In this document: positions 23,251 through 34,070 of the stretch, piece by piece
Position numbering within the stretch: position 1 is the first letter of the stretch
Layout: each line of letters starts with the position of its first letter
Assembly (NCBI GenBank): GCA_011319805.1
Contig: SJRY01000022.1
Coordinates: forward strand, 1 to 64,000
Reading direction: 5' to 3'
Length of the DNA: 64,000 nucleotides
Source: Macrocybe gigantea
Taxonomy: Eukaryota > Basidiomycota > Agaricomycetes > Agaricales > Callistosporiaceae
Notes under the pieces: generated by a model
What the model was told of the DNA's origin: nothing
Database searches by the model: none
What the model saw: only the letters and a program-made list of their open reading frames with translations
Translations under genes and position numbers: made by a program

Positions 23251-24380
23251 TGATGAGCGCTCCGCGCTGCTGACCACTGATAAGTCCTAATTTGGTACTC
23301 CCGCCCCCGCATTCAAAATCATACCACTACTCGGCCCCCTCAGCATGATACCGCAGCCCAGCCGCTGACTTCTCGTTCGAGTACTCGGGATGTCGACAAC
23401 TCCATGAGGCTTCCATTCCAGGTCCCGGACACTTTGCCAAATGCATCGCACCCATACATTCCGGACCTTCTGCGCTTCCTATACCACCCAATCCGGTCAG
23501 GCAGTCTTATTCCTATATGCCTCCCCCGATTCCCAGATCCCAATATGGCAAGACTACTACCATTTTCGATATCGCACTGCCTCACACCTTCCCGCATTCC
23601 TGACACTGCCTCGCCGCAGTACATTCGAAACAAGGGATTTCGAGCGCGCTACCGTTTCATCCACTCTCATTTCGAAATTCATGACTCATATTTCACTGAT
23701 ACATTCTACGTTCCTTAGATTATTTTCACATTCCATTCTACGATGCGTGGCACCAGTTTCGGGATGTTCTTTTACCTACTGTTTCACCTTTTATGTTCAG
23801 ATTTCGAATGGACTTACATCTCCCCAACGTTTCAGCCACTAAACGACCCTTTCGAAATCATACGATACGTTCTCTCATTCGGTTTCGACTTCGCCGGTTA
23901 TTCCGATACTCGAAATCTTCTCATCTATAAAAACCCATGTACTTGGCATTTGTAAAAACATAGAAAAAAGTTACTGTCTCAATCCTTCAGCAGTCTTGCA
24001 GTCTATGACTTGTGTGGAGTCCTTGTGTTATCCGATCTCAAAGTGTCGCGCTTGCATGGAGCCACAGTACTCAGTCTCGAAATCAGTGTCCCTGGCTTCG
24101 CGTGGAAGTCACTATCATCGAAACCCTTCCGAAATCCTCACCGAAGCCCTCGATATCGCGCGGGAATTCAGCTAAGTCTAGCCGCCTTGTTTTGAAAACC
24201 CCGAAATCTGCTCGAAACCATCCATATTCACTTCATTCCATTCCCCCCCTTTCACACTACAGTCCCTCGGGTTACTCTGTGACTTGGACAGCTCGTAGTT
24301 TATACAGCCTCGGATAGGGACTGACGCTTCCTTCATTCCACCTTGTTGGTTTGTAGGTTAGTGCTTCCCGATAGTTATCA
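23251..24380 (+). repeat. element C 5' LTR
   Basis: 1130 bases, TGATGAGC to GTTATCA. It has a TATA box (CTATAAAAA at about 23926-23934). It contains the uninterrupted site TTTTACCTACTGTTTC (about 23770) that is occupied by a DNA transposon in the 3' LTR. It also has 92 bases (24171-24262) that are absent from the 3' LTR. Confidence 0.92.
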
Positions 24381-24383
24381 TTT

Positions 24384-24402
24384 TGGAGCCCACTGCGAGG
24401 GG
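24384..24402 (+). other. element C primer-binding site, tRNA type
   Basis: TGGAGCCCACTGCGAGGGG starts three bases after the 5' LTR. Its complement ends in CCA, as expected for the 3' end of a tRNA primer. The tRNA species was not identified. Confidence 0.65.
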
Positions 24403-24537
24403 CTAGTTCAAGATTTCAAGTAACCCCAACCAATCTTCTACCTCGTCCACTGTTACCTCCTGCGCCAAGGCAGCCGCTCGCAGGAGACAAACCCAGGTCC
24501 CCGAAATCTTCGTTAATCACCTGTTCCGCGCTCCCGA

Positions 24538-26815
24538 GTGCCCTCTCCTGAACTCCTTATCTCTCTTCCTGACTCGCTACCCTCATCTCCCGAACCCTTA
24601 TCCCCAGCCTCAGTCAAACAAGAAACGGATTCCAATCTAGAACTCCTTTCAGACCCGCTTTCGACACTAGACTCAAGTCCCATCCTTATCAATCCAACTC
24701 CATCACAGTCCCCTCCTGAAAGAACCCCTTCCCAAAATATCCAACAACTCCGTGATCTCCGACAATCAGTTCGAAATCTGTTATCCGGCATGTCTAACAA
24801 TGAAACCAACAATCCTGCGTCTGGCGCTGGTGTCGGTGACCCCGCTCCTGCATGGCTAGTAACTATGCCAGCTCGTGGCCACTCCACAGCTCCACGTTTC
24901 GATCCCGCGCAGCCCCGTGAGCTCTCCCGATACTTCAGAGAACTCGACCACCTCTTCAGTGATGCCGGAGTTATGGGTGACGCACAGAAGAAGGAGTATG
25001 CTATTCGTTATCCCGATTTTGCGACCTCCGAGCTTTGGGAAAGCCTCCCGGAGTTCCAAGGTCGCCCTTATGCCGACTTCCGAGATGCCATTCAGCGTCT
25101 CTACCCCGGAGCTGAAGACAAACATCGCTATAACATGGGCGATTTAGACCAGCTCATTGGCAAAACCAGTCGCCTCGGCATCAGGACCCACGAGCAGCTC
25201 GCGGAATATTACCGCAAATTTTACACTATCACGAAGTATCTAGTTGACAAAGAAGAGATGTCGGCCAAAGAGCAAGCTAGGGCCTACGAACGTGCGTTCC
25301 CCACGGATTTACAAGCCAAAGTCTGAGATCGCCTCGAAGTCAAGTTCCCGGATTACGATCCCTATTTTACCCACTCGCTTGTCGATATACAAGATGCCAC
25401 AGCCTACGTTTTTAAACGAGAAGAACAGCCCGGAGCTTCGTCGGTCCATTACCAGTCCATAGCCCCCGCAACCCGAAGTACTTCAGCCGCCCCAAAGCCC
25501 CTGTAAAACAGGAGGACCTTAACACCATCCTTGCGAGCATGACTCAAAACATCACAACCGGGATCAGTGACGTTCTCGTCAAGTTTATGCAGGCACAAGC
25601 CAATACTGGAGGCTTCCGACCCCGTGCTCCCGGAAACCGTCCCAAGGGTTGTCATTTCTGTGGTAAACCCGATTGTCGGATTAGGGACTGTGAGACGGCC
25701 AAGAATTATATTGTGAAGGCCTTATCCGCCATGATTTCAATGGACGAATCACACTCCCGACACAGGCCGAAATTCCGAGAGCTATTCGAGGTGCCACTAT
25801 GCAGGAACGTGTCAATGAATATTATAGGCAGTATCCTAACGAGCGACCACGCGGAATCATTACCTCCAATGCAGACACCACCAGCCAAATGCTCCTTTCC
25901 GTCGCAACTTATAATCCTACAGAGAATCCCATAGTCCCGAGTGACTCCGCCTATGCTTATGCCGTAAATCCCGCTGCCAGTACCCAGGTCAACGACTGCC
26001 TGTCTGATATCCAAGAACGTATCTGTCAGCTAAATCTCGAAGCCCAAGTCCTCGCCAACCACCGCACCATTATGGATCATGTCGAAATCACCCGCAGAGG
26101 TCCGCCTCGCGCAAACCGCCAAGTCAATCCTGAAACTCCTGTAGTTGCTTCTTCACCTCGAAATCCAGAACCATCCCCAGGTCAGCCACCGAATCCCGAG
26201 GCCAGTACTTCAGCATCAAAAGGTAAAGAAAAGGAAGTATCCCCAGCTCCTTTGTCGCAGACTCTTCCCGAGAATACCCAGGCTGAAACCATCCGTCACG
26301 AGGGACCCATCCATCCCTTCCGCGATGTTCCTGAAGTTCGTTACGCTCCTCCCACCACTCGAAACTTTGCAGCTCCCGCCCCAGTAGCCAAACCAACTAA
26401 CAAGGACCCCTCGAAACAACCCGCCTACAAGAACGTTTTCCCTGTCGTCGATAAGAAGCATGCAGATGAAGTCTTCGAAACCATTTTGAAAGGCACCACT
26501 CAAATCTCCAACGAGGCCCTCCTTTCCCTTTCCCCGAAATCAGATCGAAGATGCGCGAGCTTGTCACTCCAAAACAGGTAGCTAACGAGACCAACCCCAT
26601 CGCAGTCATGTCCCAGGAGTGCAGCATTCCCGAACCTGTGTTTCGAGCTACCATCGAGGAAATCCCCGACGAAGATACCACCCCATCGAAATCAATCAAC
26701 CTTAACGAACTCCCTTTCGGCATCGCAGATTCCAACACCGCTACATATGGACAAGCCGTGCCACCGAGGGTGCTACCATCATCAAAGACCCGATTTCAAC
26801 CTACATTTCAAGCAT
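24538..26815 (+). pseudogene. element C gag and linker
   Basis: The frame opens with a Ser/Pro/Leu-rich region and MSNNETNNPASG. The gag core follows (RGHSTAPRFDPAQPRELSRY, then HRYNMGDLDQLIG) and stops with TGA at 25324-25326, where CGA is likely. It continues in the same frame (DRLEVKFPDYDPYF). A frame change near 25500 leads to a nucleocapsid-like CX2CX4CX4C cluster (CHFCGKPDCRIRDC), which has Cys where His is usual. A further frame change near 25790 precedes a long Pro-rich linker. The product would be a structural particle protein; it is no longer coded intact. Confidence 0.8.
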
Positions 26816-29800
26816 GAGCCGTGACCAGATCAATCCCGAACGCCTCATTGTAGCCAAAGAGAGTCATGCCCTTCGCTCTATCACATGTCTCATCGATCAT
26901 CAAGACTATGTTGAATGTGTTGTTGATCCCGGATCCCAAATTATAGCCATGTCTGATGCAGTATGTCACAAGCTCGGGATCGCCTATGACCCTACCGTCT
27001 GTCTCGATATGCAGTCAGCCAATGGCGAAATCAACAAATCGCTTGGATTATCCCGAAACATCCCGGTTACTATCAACGAAATCACCCTCTACGCCCAAAT
27101 CCATGTATTACCTAACCCCACCTATGATATCCTCCTCGGTCGCCCCTTTGACGTCTTAACTGAATCTCTTGTCAAGAACTACCGGAACGAGGATCAAACC
27201 ATCACAATACACGATCCCAACACCAACAGATGTACTACGATCCCGACTCAGCCCCGTGGCAAACCGAAATACATGATGCCAGGAAAGAAGACTGCTGCAG
27301 TGGATTTTTTTCGCAGATAGAGGATACGTTAGCTGATGGCGATTACACTTTCATTGTTTCCTCGGACAAAACTCAAGACAATTTGGACCTTTGCCTCGAT
27401 TACTATGCCCAGGTTCCTGCTCCCAATCCTGTTTCTAATTCCACTCCTGATATGTCCATTTCAAATTATCTTTCATCCTTATATCTTTCGGCCTGTGATA
27501 TTTCCATTTCCCCGATTTCAGCTTTACTGTACGAGTCTAGTGGTCGTCCAACACGACCTCAGATGCAATTTCAGAGTGGTTTCAACACCACGAACACTTC
27601 CTCTTCCGATTTTGTTTATTTATATGATGTGACCAGGTACGCTCCCAAACTTTCTAAACATACCCCTCCCGAATCGTGCGATACATTCGCGAAATGTAAA
27701 TACAAGCCCATCGCCCTCAAAGTCCGTTCCGTCATTGCCCCACTTCCCGATAATGGCAAATTTCGAATCCTCCACGAAATCCGCGGAGACCCCCTTGCCA
27801 GTATGCCGAAACTATCCCCAAATCCCCCTCCTTTTATCCTGACCGGTCGCTATACCGAGGATTGTCGAAATCTCGTTGACAAGGCTCATCCCGAAGGCTT
27901 CCTTTGGCCAGAAGAACGAAGACTGATGCACCACTTTATGTGCCTCCAGAACGGCGCCTTCGCTTGGACCGACCAAGAGCGCGGTCGATTTCGAGAAGAC
28001 TTTTTCCCCGCCATCGAAATCCCTGTCATTCAGCACAAGCCTTGGATTCACAAGAACATCCCGATACCTCCTGGTATTTATGATGAAATTTGTCAGCTCA
28101 TTGTCGAAAGATCGATGCCGGTGTCTATGAACCCTCGAATTCCTCCTACCGCTCCCGGTGGTTCACAGTCGTCAAGAAAGATGGCAAGTCACTTCGCATC
28201 GTCCACTCCCTCGAGCCGCTAAACAAAGTCACCATCCGTCATTCCGGAGTTACCCCGGTCCCTGATCACTTAGCAGAACAATTTGGTGGCTGCCCCTGTG
28301 GTGCAATGCTTGACCTCTATGTTGGCTACGATGAACGACTCCTCGCTGAAAACTCTCGGGATCTCACTACGTTCCAGACCCCCTTTGGCACTATGCGACT
28401 TGTTACGCTCCCGATGGGCTGGACCAATTCTGTTTCTATATTCCATGATGATGTAACTTTCATCCTACAAGACGAGATACCGCATCTTACCATCCCCTAT
28501 ATCGATGATGTCCCCGTGAAAGGCCCAGATTCCGAATATCGACGTCCCGATAACAGTTTCGAAACCATTCCACAGAATCCCGGCATCTGTCGCTTCGTTT
28601 GGGAACACTTTTGCAATCTGAACCGTGTTGTCCAGCACATGAAGTATTCTGGAGGCACCTTTTCTGGCACAAAGCTCACGCTCTGTAGTCCCGAAATCAC
28701 AGTTCTTGGACACTGTTGTACGCCTAAAGGTCGTCTTCCTGATGAATCCCGAGTTGTCACAATCAAAACTTGGAAACCATGCTGAGACCTCTCAGATGTT
28801 CGCACCTTCCTCGGAACAATTGGTGTCATGCGTATCTTCATTCGAAATTTCGCTCATCACGCTGACGCCTTAGTCCGCCTTACGCGGAAGAATGTAGACT
28901 ACGTCTTCAGTCAGGAGCAACTCGATGCACAGGAAGACCTGAAACAAGCCCTTATCACTTCTCCAGCTCTCCGACCCCTCGACTACAAGTCGGAAGCCCC
29001 CATTATCCTCGCCGTCGATACCTCCTACATTGCAGTCGGTTACTTCCTTTGCCAATGCAATCCCGATAACCCTCGAGTCCGATATTACAACCGTTTCGGA
29101 TCCATCACACTGAACAATTGCGAACATCGCTTCTCACAGCTGAAACTCGAAATCTATGGCTTATTCCGATCGGTCCGTGCAGTACGCATGTACATCATTG
29201 GTGTACAAAACCTCATTGTCGAAGTCGATGCCTGCTACATCAAAGGCATGCTAAACAATCCCGATATAGTCCCCTCTGCCAGTATCAATCGATGGATCCT
29301 GACGATCCTGACATTCCACTTCACACTTGTTCATGTTCCTGGCTCTAGTCATGGTCCTGATGGTCTTTCCCGCTGACCAGGCGATCCCGAGCCTGACCAA
29401 GACAAAGATTTCGACGATTGGATCGACAGAGTCTATGGCTTTATCCATTTTGTTAACACCCCTCGATATCGTCCCAAAACACATTGAAGTCACCTCATTT
29501 CGATATACCTAGGACAGGACATTTCAAGTGGGGAGGACGGTCAAGCTGTCTTCCATCGAAACTCCTCCTCTCCCGAGTCTGAAGACTGTCTAGAAGCCAA
29601 CCCTGACCTTCGACAGCTCAGCTCCATCCCTGATTATGTATTTGTTCCTCGTTCAAAATCAGCCATTGCCGACGATCAGCGTCTCGACCTCGTACAGGAC
29701 TATTTGACCACCTTGCGTCGTCCACCCAGTCTCACAGATTCTGCTTTCGAGGCCTTTGTTCGGTATTGCTTCCACTTCTTCATTGCCGCTGACAAGTTAT

Positions 29801-31086
29801 GGCGAAAGGACGATCAAGGTAGTCACAAACTCGTGATCCCTCGGAATCGGCGTATGAACATCATCACCCAAGCCCATGATGACCTCGGTCACAAGGGCAT
29901 CTACCCAACATGTACCTTAGTTTGTGAGTGCTTTTGGTGGCCTCACATGCTGGCCGATATCTCTTGGTTTTGCAGGACTTGTCACATCTGTCAGCAATGA
30001 CAGTCCCGACAGGTTCTCATCCCGCCAGTCATGGCCGTTCCCGTGCCTCTTTTCGGAAAATTCTATGCTGATACCATGAAGATGCCAAAGTCCAATGGCT
30101 ATCAGTACATCGTGCAAGGTCATTGCTCCCTCACACATTATCCTGAATTTCGAGCCCTCTGGAAAGAAAACGGTCCCGCAATCAGTGAATGGCTGTTCCA
30201 GGATGTATTATGTCGATGGGGTGGTGTTCGTGAAATTGTCACGGATAACGGTGGTCCCTTCGTGGCAGGTCTTGACTACCTCGGGAAACGCTACAGCACC
30301 TACCACATCCGAATCTCGACATACAATTCCCGCGCCAACGGGATAGCTGAGCGGCTGCATTATGATGTTCGTCAATCACTGATAAAGGCAGCAGACGGTG
30401 TCGAAAGCAAGTGGTCACAATACGTCCATTCAGTCTTCTATGCCGAAAGAGTCACCGCCCGCCATCGAATGGGTTGTTCACCTTATTTCGTGGTAACTGG
30501 CACCCATCCCATTCTCCCGTTCGATATCATGGAAGCAACCTACCTGCAGCCTCCTCCCGAATCCTTACTATCATCCACAGATCTTATCGCTCGTCGAGCT
30601 GTCGCCTTACAAAAACGGACTGAACAGCTACAAGCCCTTCATGCCGATGTATATGATACCCATAGAAAAGCTGCCGAACGTTTTGAAAAGAAGCACTATC
30701 ACACCATTCGTGATTTCAATTTCAAATGCGGTGCCCTAGTCCTCATCTGAAACACTCGTGTGGAGAAGAGTCTCAATCGCAAAATGCGACTTCGGTATCT
30801 CGGACCACTTATCGTTGTCTCCCGGAATTTCGGAGGTGCTTACATCATTGCCGAACTCGATGGCACAGTCCTGGATCGCCCCGTAGCAGCATTTCGAGCC
30901 ATCCCATACTTTGCTCGCCATGAAATCACCATTCCCCAAACACTTCTTGATATCGACGCTGACCGGCTTCGTGAAATGCAAGTCTCAAATGATCAAGGTG
31001 ACAAAATCCCGGACGATTTCGACATACCTACCGATAGCGATCCTGAAGTTGATTCCGACGTTGAAATACTTTCGGCACCACATTAG
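26814..31086 (+). pseudogene. element C pol: protease, RT, RNase H, integrase
   Basis: The aspartic protease carries VVDPGSQIIAMS and ends near DILLGRPFDVL (about 26910-27160). RT has FQTPFGTMRLVTLPMGW and the catalytic YIDDV (about 28500). RNase H begins near LAVDTSYIAVGYFL and ends GPDGLSR (29376). Integrase has an HHCC finger (HDDLGHKG to CRTCHICQQ), then core motifs around ADTM, VTDNGGPF and NGIAERLH. Stops or frame changes occur near 27320, 28220, 28785, 29376, 29998-30000 and 30750. Several are TGA where CGA or TGG is likely. Protein-like sequence continues to the stop at 31086 with an acidic tail. No chromodomain is seen. Confidence 0.87.
29526..29538 (+). other. second polypurine-tract copy inside element C pol
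   Basis: AAGTGGGGAGGAC lies between RNase H and integrase. The same 13 bases form the polypurine tract next to the 3' LTR (33529-33541). In some retroviruses and Ty elements a central tract gives a second start for plus-strand synthesis; that role is inferred here. Confidence 0.5.
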
Positions 31087-31257
31087 CTTAGCTCACTCTC
31101 ATTAAGTCCAACTCTTTTCGTGTTTATTCACTATCCATTTTCTTTGTTATTTGACACTCTCACTTACCATTATCTATTTTCACGATCCTTTTCAAGTCCA
31201 GTTTCATGTCCATCAGAAACAAGAAAATACCAGATTCAAAAACAATTATTACAAATT

Positions 31258-33368
31258 TTATAGTTCGGACGGGATTCCACCGAACTCATCTTCCTCTTCA
31301 TCTGTCTCACCCTCACTCTCATCTGACGACTCGTTTTCTTTCTGGTCATTGCCTTCTTCACCGCTCTCCTCTGACGTCTCTTCTCCAGACTCCGATCCTG
31401 ACGACGCTCCCGAGCTTTCCGACGAATTGACCCCAGTATCGATTGATGGCAGTATCGAAACTGCGAGCTCCCGAACCGTTGGCATCTCGACCGATGTCCC
31501 TACACCTCTCAAAACCATTGACTCTTGACACTGTGCAAGTAGCCAGCGGACTTCGGTTTCGACCACCCTCGGAACGTTCTGTGCCATGAATTGATGGACT
31601 TGAGTTAAGAGCCGACGCTGTTGTAACTCTGTTGACCGACGAACGTGTTGAAGGACATTGCTGCCAAGCTCCAGGTATTCCTCCCGACGATCGGCACATT
31701 CGCGCATAGTACGAGCAGCCGTTTCAAGAGTATCCGCAAGATCGTACATGTGTCGGGAATCCTCGTTCATACTCCGGAAGGAGTTCCCTAGAAATTCGAA
31801 GGCCTTGATATCGTACAGGAGTACGAAATTATAAATGTCCTCATAATCCCGATTATCAAACCAGAGGGCATCTCGCAACTGAACGTCGCTATCCTGAACA
31901 CGATCGGCAGCAAGGCGCGTCACGGTCTCGGCAATGTCTTCGAAGCCATCGGGCACGTTTGGGGCTTCGACAGCCTCCCTCCAGAAATCCCGATCTTCGA
32001 AATCGTCTGCAGCAGGCAGTGTTCCCGTTTCGAACCATTGACGTGGCCCGGGAAGTCCTGCTCACGAAAATAATGAAGCAATTCAAAAAAAAAAAAAAAA
32101 AAAAAAAAATATAGACTTACGATTGCGAAAGCCCGGACCGTAGCGCGAGTCCATTGGTGGCACCGGCATCGGAGGAGGCATAGGTGCAATAATTGGTTCC
32201 GGACGATACAGGATGTCCTCCGAAGGCGCATGCATTTCGATATCCTCGAGATGGGACGGCGGCTCCTGCGAAGTCTCCGAAATCGATTCCTCGGCCTCGG
32301 TATCGTAAGCTCACATCTTGCCCTTTCCCTTTGGATCACGACGCGGCCTTGGCTCAGCATCCTCGTCCCTAGGCTTTGAATGGACGGTCTTTCGAGACCG
32401 TGACCTTGTTCGCATGACCCCGTCACCAGAGTCAGTTTTAATCCGTGAAGTAGTTTTAGCTGATTTTGCAGCACGCGGCCTTTTGAATGAGCAGCCGAGC
32501 TGTTTTTCAACGCAGCATCGACAAGGGCCCAGCTCGGAATCGATCTTCTCGCAGACTTTGAGGTCGGCCTTCTTACACCATTCGCACTAAACCGCGGTAG
32601 GACTCAGAAACAGTCCGGTGGCAAAGAGACACAATCACTCACCCGCTCATCACCCGTAACCTCCTCAAAATCGAGTTTCAGGCGGCGCTCCCGATATCGC
32701 TGCTGCACAAGCTTGTTCTTCTTCTGGCGAGCCGCTTTCTTTTCATCCTCGTCGGCACGCCGTCGTTTCGCTCCCGAATCCGCACCACCAGCTGCAGAAT
32801 CCGACGCCCCACGCTTTTGAGAAGGTCCCACAGTTGGGACACGCGTAGTCGGCATCGCGTTCGGTGGCACCAGGGGACCATCCGCGAGCACCATTCCGCC
32901 AAGCGAAGAACCTTCGAAATCAGCAATCCAGTGTAGTGGAGACGAAATAGCCTGACTCACCAGATCCTGGGCTTTCGTACAGGCCCCCAACCTCATCCCG
33001 ACGATCCTCGTCCAGGCGGCCGACCCACTCGTTGTATCGCGAAACCCAATCCTGAAAGACGTCTTTGGGAACATCTTGACCCTCCTTTGCCCACTCATCC
33101 TAATGTCAATACGGATAAAGATATCACCTCACTCACTCCCCGTTGGACTTACAAAACATTTCGAGACTACAGCACTAAAGGCCTTGATGGCCTCAACGCT
33201 CACGTTCAGTCCGGGGACGGCCTCGAAGAGCCCTTCAAGCTCGGCAATAGAAGTTTCGGTCTTGACGATTTTGGCGGACATGTCGTGCACAAGACAGTTT
33301 CGAGAAGCGATGCGATTTGGCGAGAGCTGAGATTTCGATGAGTCGACAAGAAAGGTGTTCGTACCCAT
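31258..33368 (-). pseudogene. antisense five-exon gene inside element C: zinc-cluster-like protein with acidic tail
   Basis: Exons on minus: 33368-33153, 33099-32961, 32911-32643, 32586-32121 and 32057-31258. All four introns are GT-AG (GTAAGT or GTGAGT donors) and keep the frame, giving 629 residues with one TGA (32311-32313, codon 300, probably from CGA). Visible parts: an N-terminal helix; DEWAKEGQDVPKDVFQDWV; a basic region KRRRADEDEKKAARQKKNK at about residue 160-180; and, opening exon 4, six cysteines spaced CX2CX7CX9CX2CX6C, close to a fungal Zn2Cys6 cluster. Then come a Lys/Arg-rich nuclear-signal-like stretch, a Pro/Met-rich part, a helical part and a Ser/Glu-rich acidic tail. A TATA-like GTATAAAA (minus, 33387-33380) lies just upstream, so Met30 (33281) may be the real start. 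A DNA-binding or regulatory role is inferred only from the motif. Confidence 0.65.
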
Positions 33369-33528
33369 CCCACCCTCCCTTTTATACAGGCGAAATCTGT
33401 AAACGACGGGAATGCCTGAAATGCCTCACGACTTCGTCATGGCAGATCACCTCGTGAAACCCATGTTACCCGAATAACGACCAAGGTCGCCGTTCAATGG
33501 GAATGCCGACTGAGGACAGTCGACCGCT

Positions 33529-33544
33529 AAGTGGGGAGGACAGA
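33529..33544 (+). other. element C polypurine tract
   Basis: AAGTGGGGAGGACAGA directly precedes the 3' LTR. The first 13 bases recur at 29526-29538. Confidence 0.75.
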
Positions 33545-34070
33545 TGATGAGCGCTCCGCGCCGCTGACTGCCGATAAGTCCTAATTTGGTAATCCCACCC
33601 CTGCATTCAAAATCATACCACTACTCGGCCCCTCAGCATGATACCGCAGCCCAGCCACTGACTTCTCGTTCGAGTACTCGGGATGTCGACAACTCCGTGA
33701 GGCTTCCATTCCAGGTCCCAGACACTTTGCCAAATGCATCGCACCCATACATTCCGGACCTTCTGCGCTTCCTATACCACCCAATCCGGTCAGGCAGTCT
33801 TATTCCTATATGCCTCCCCGATTCCCAGATCCCAATATGGCAAGACTACTACCATTTTCGATATCGCACTGCCTCACGCCTTCCCACATTCCTGACACTG
33901 CCTCGCCACAGTACATTCGAAACAAGGGATTTCGAGCGCGCTACCGTTTCATCCACTCTCATTTCGAAATTCATGACTCATATTTCACTGATACATTCTA
34001 CGTTCCTTAGATTATTTTCACGTTCCATTCTACGATGCGTGGCACCAGTTTCGGGATGTTCTTTTACCTA

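Noticed and set aside
23404..23955. Plus frames of 70-133 codons with protein-like look (also 33586-34104)
   Set aside because: They lie in the LTR of element C and occur in both LTR copies; they include the promoter region and no conserved domain.
31920..32510. 196-codon minus frame overlapping the antisense gene
   Set aside because: It uses another frame across an exon and the T-rich intron; the spliced frame keeps the cysteine cluster and acidic composition.
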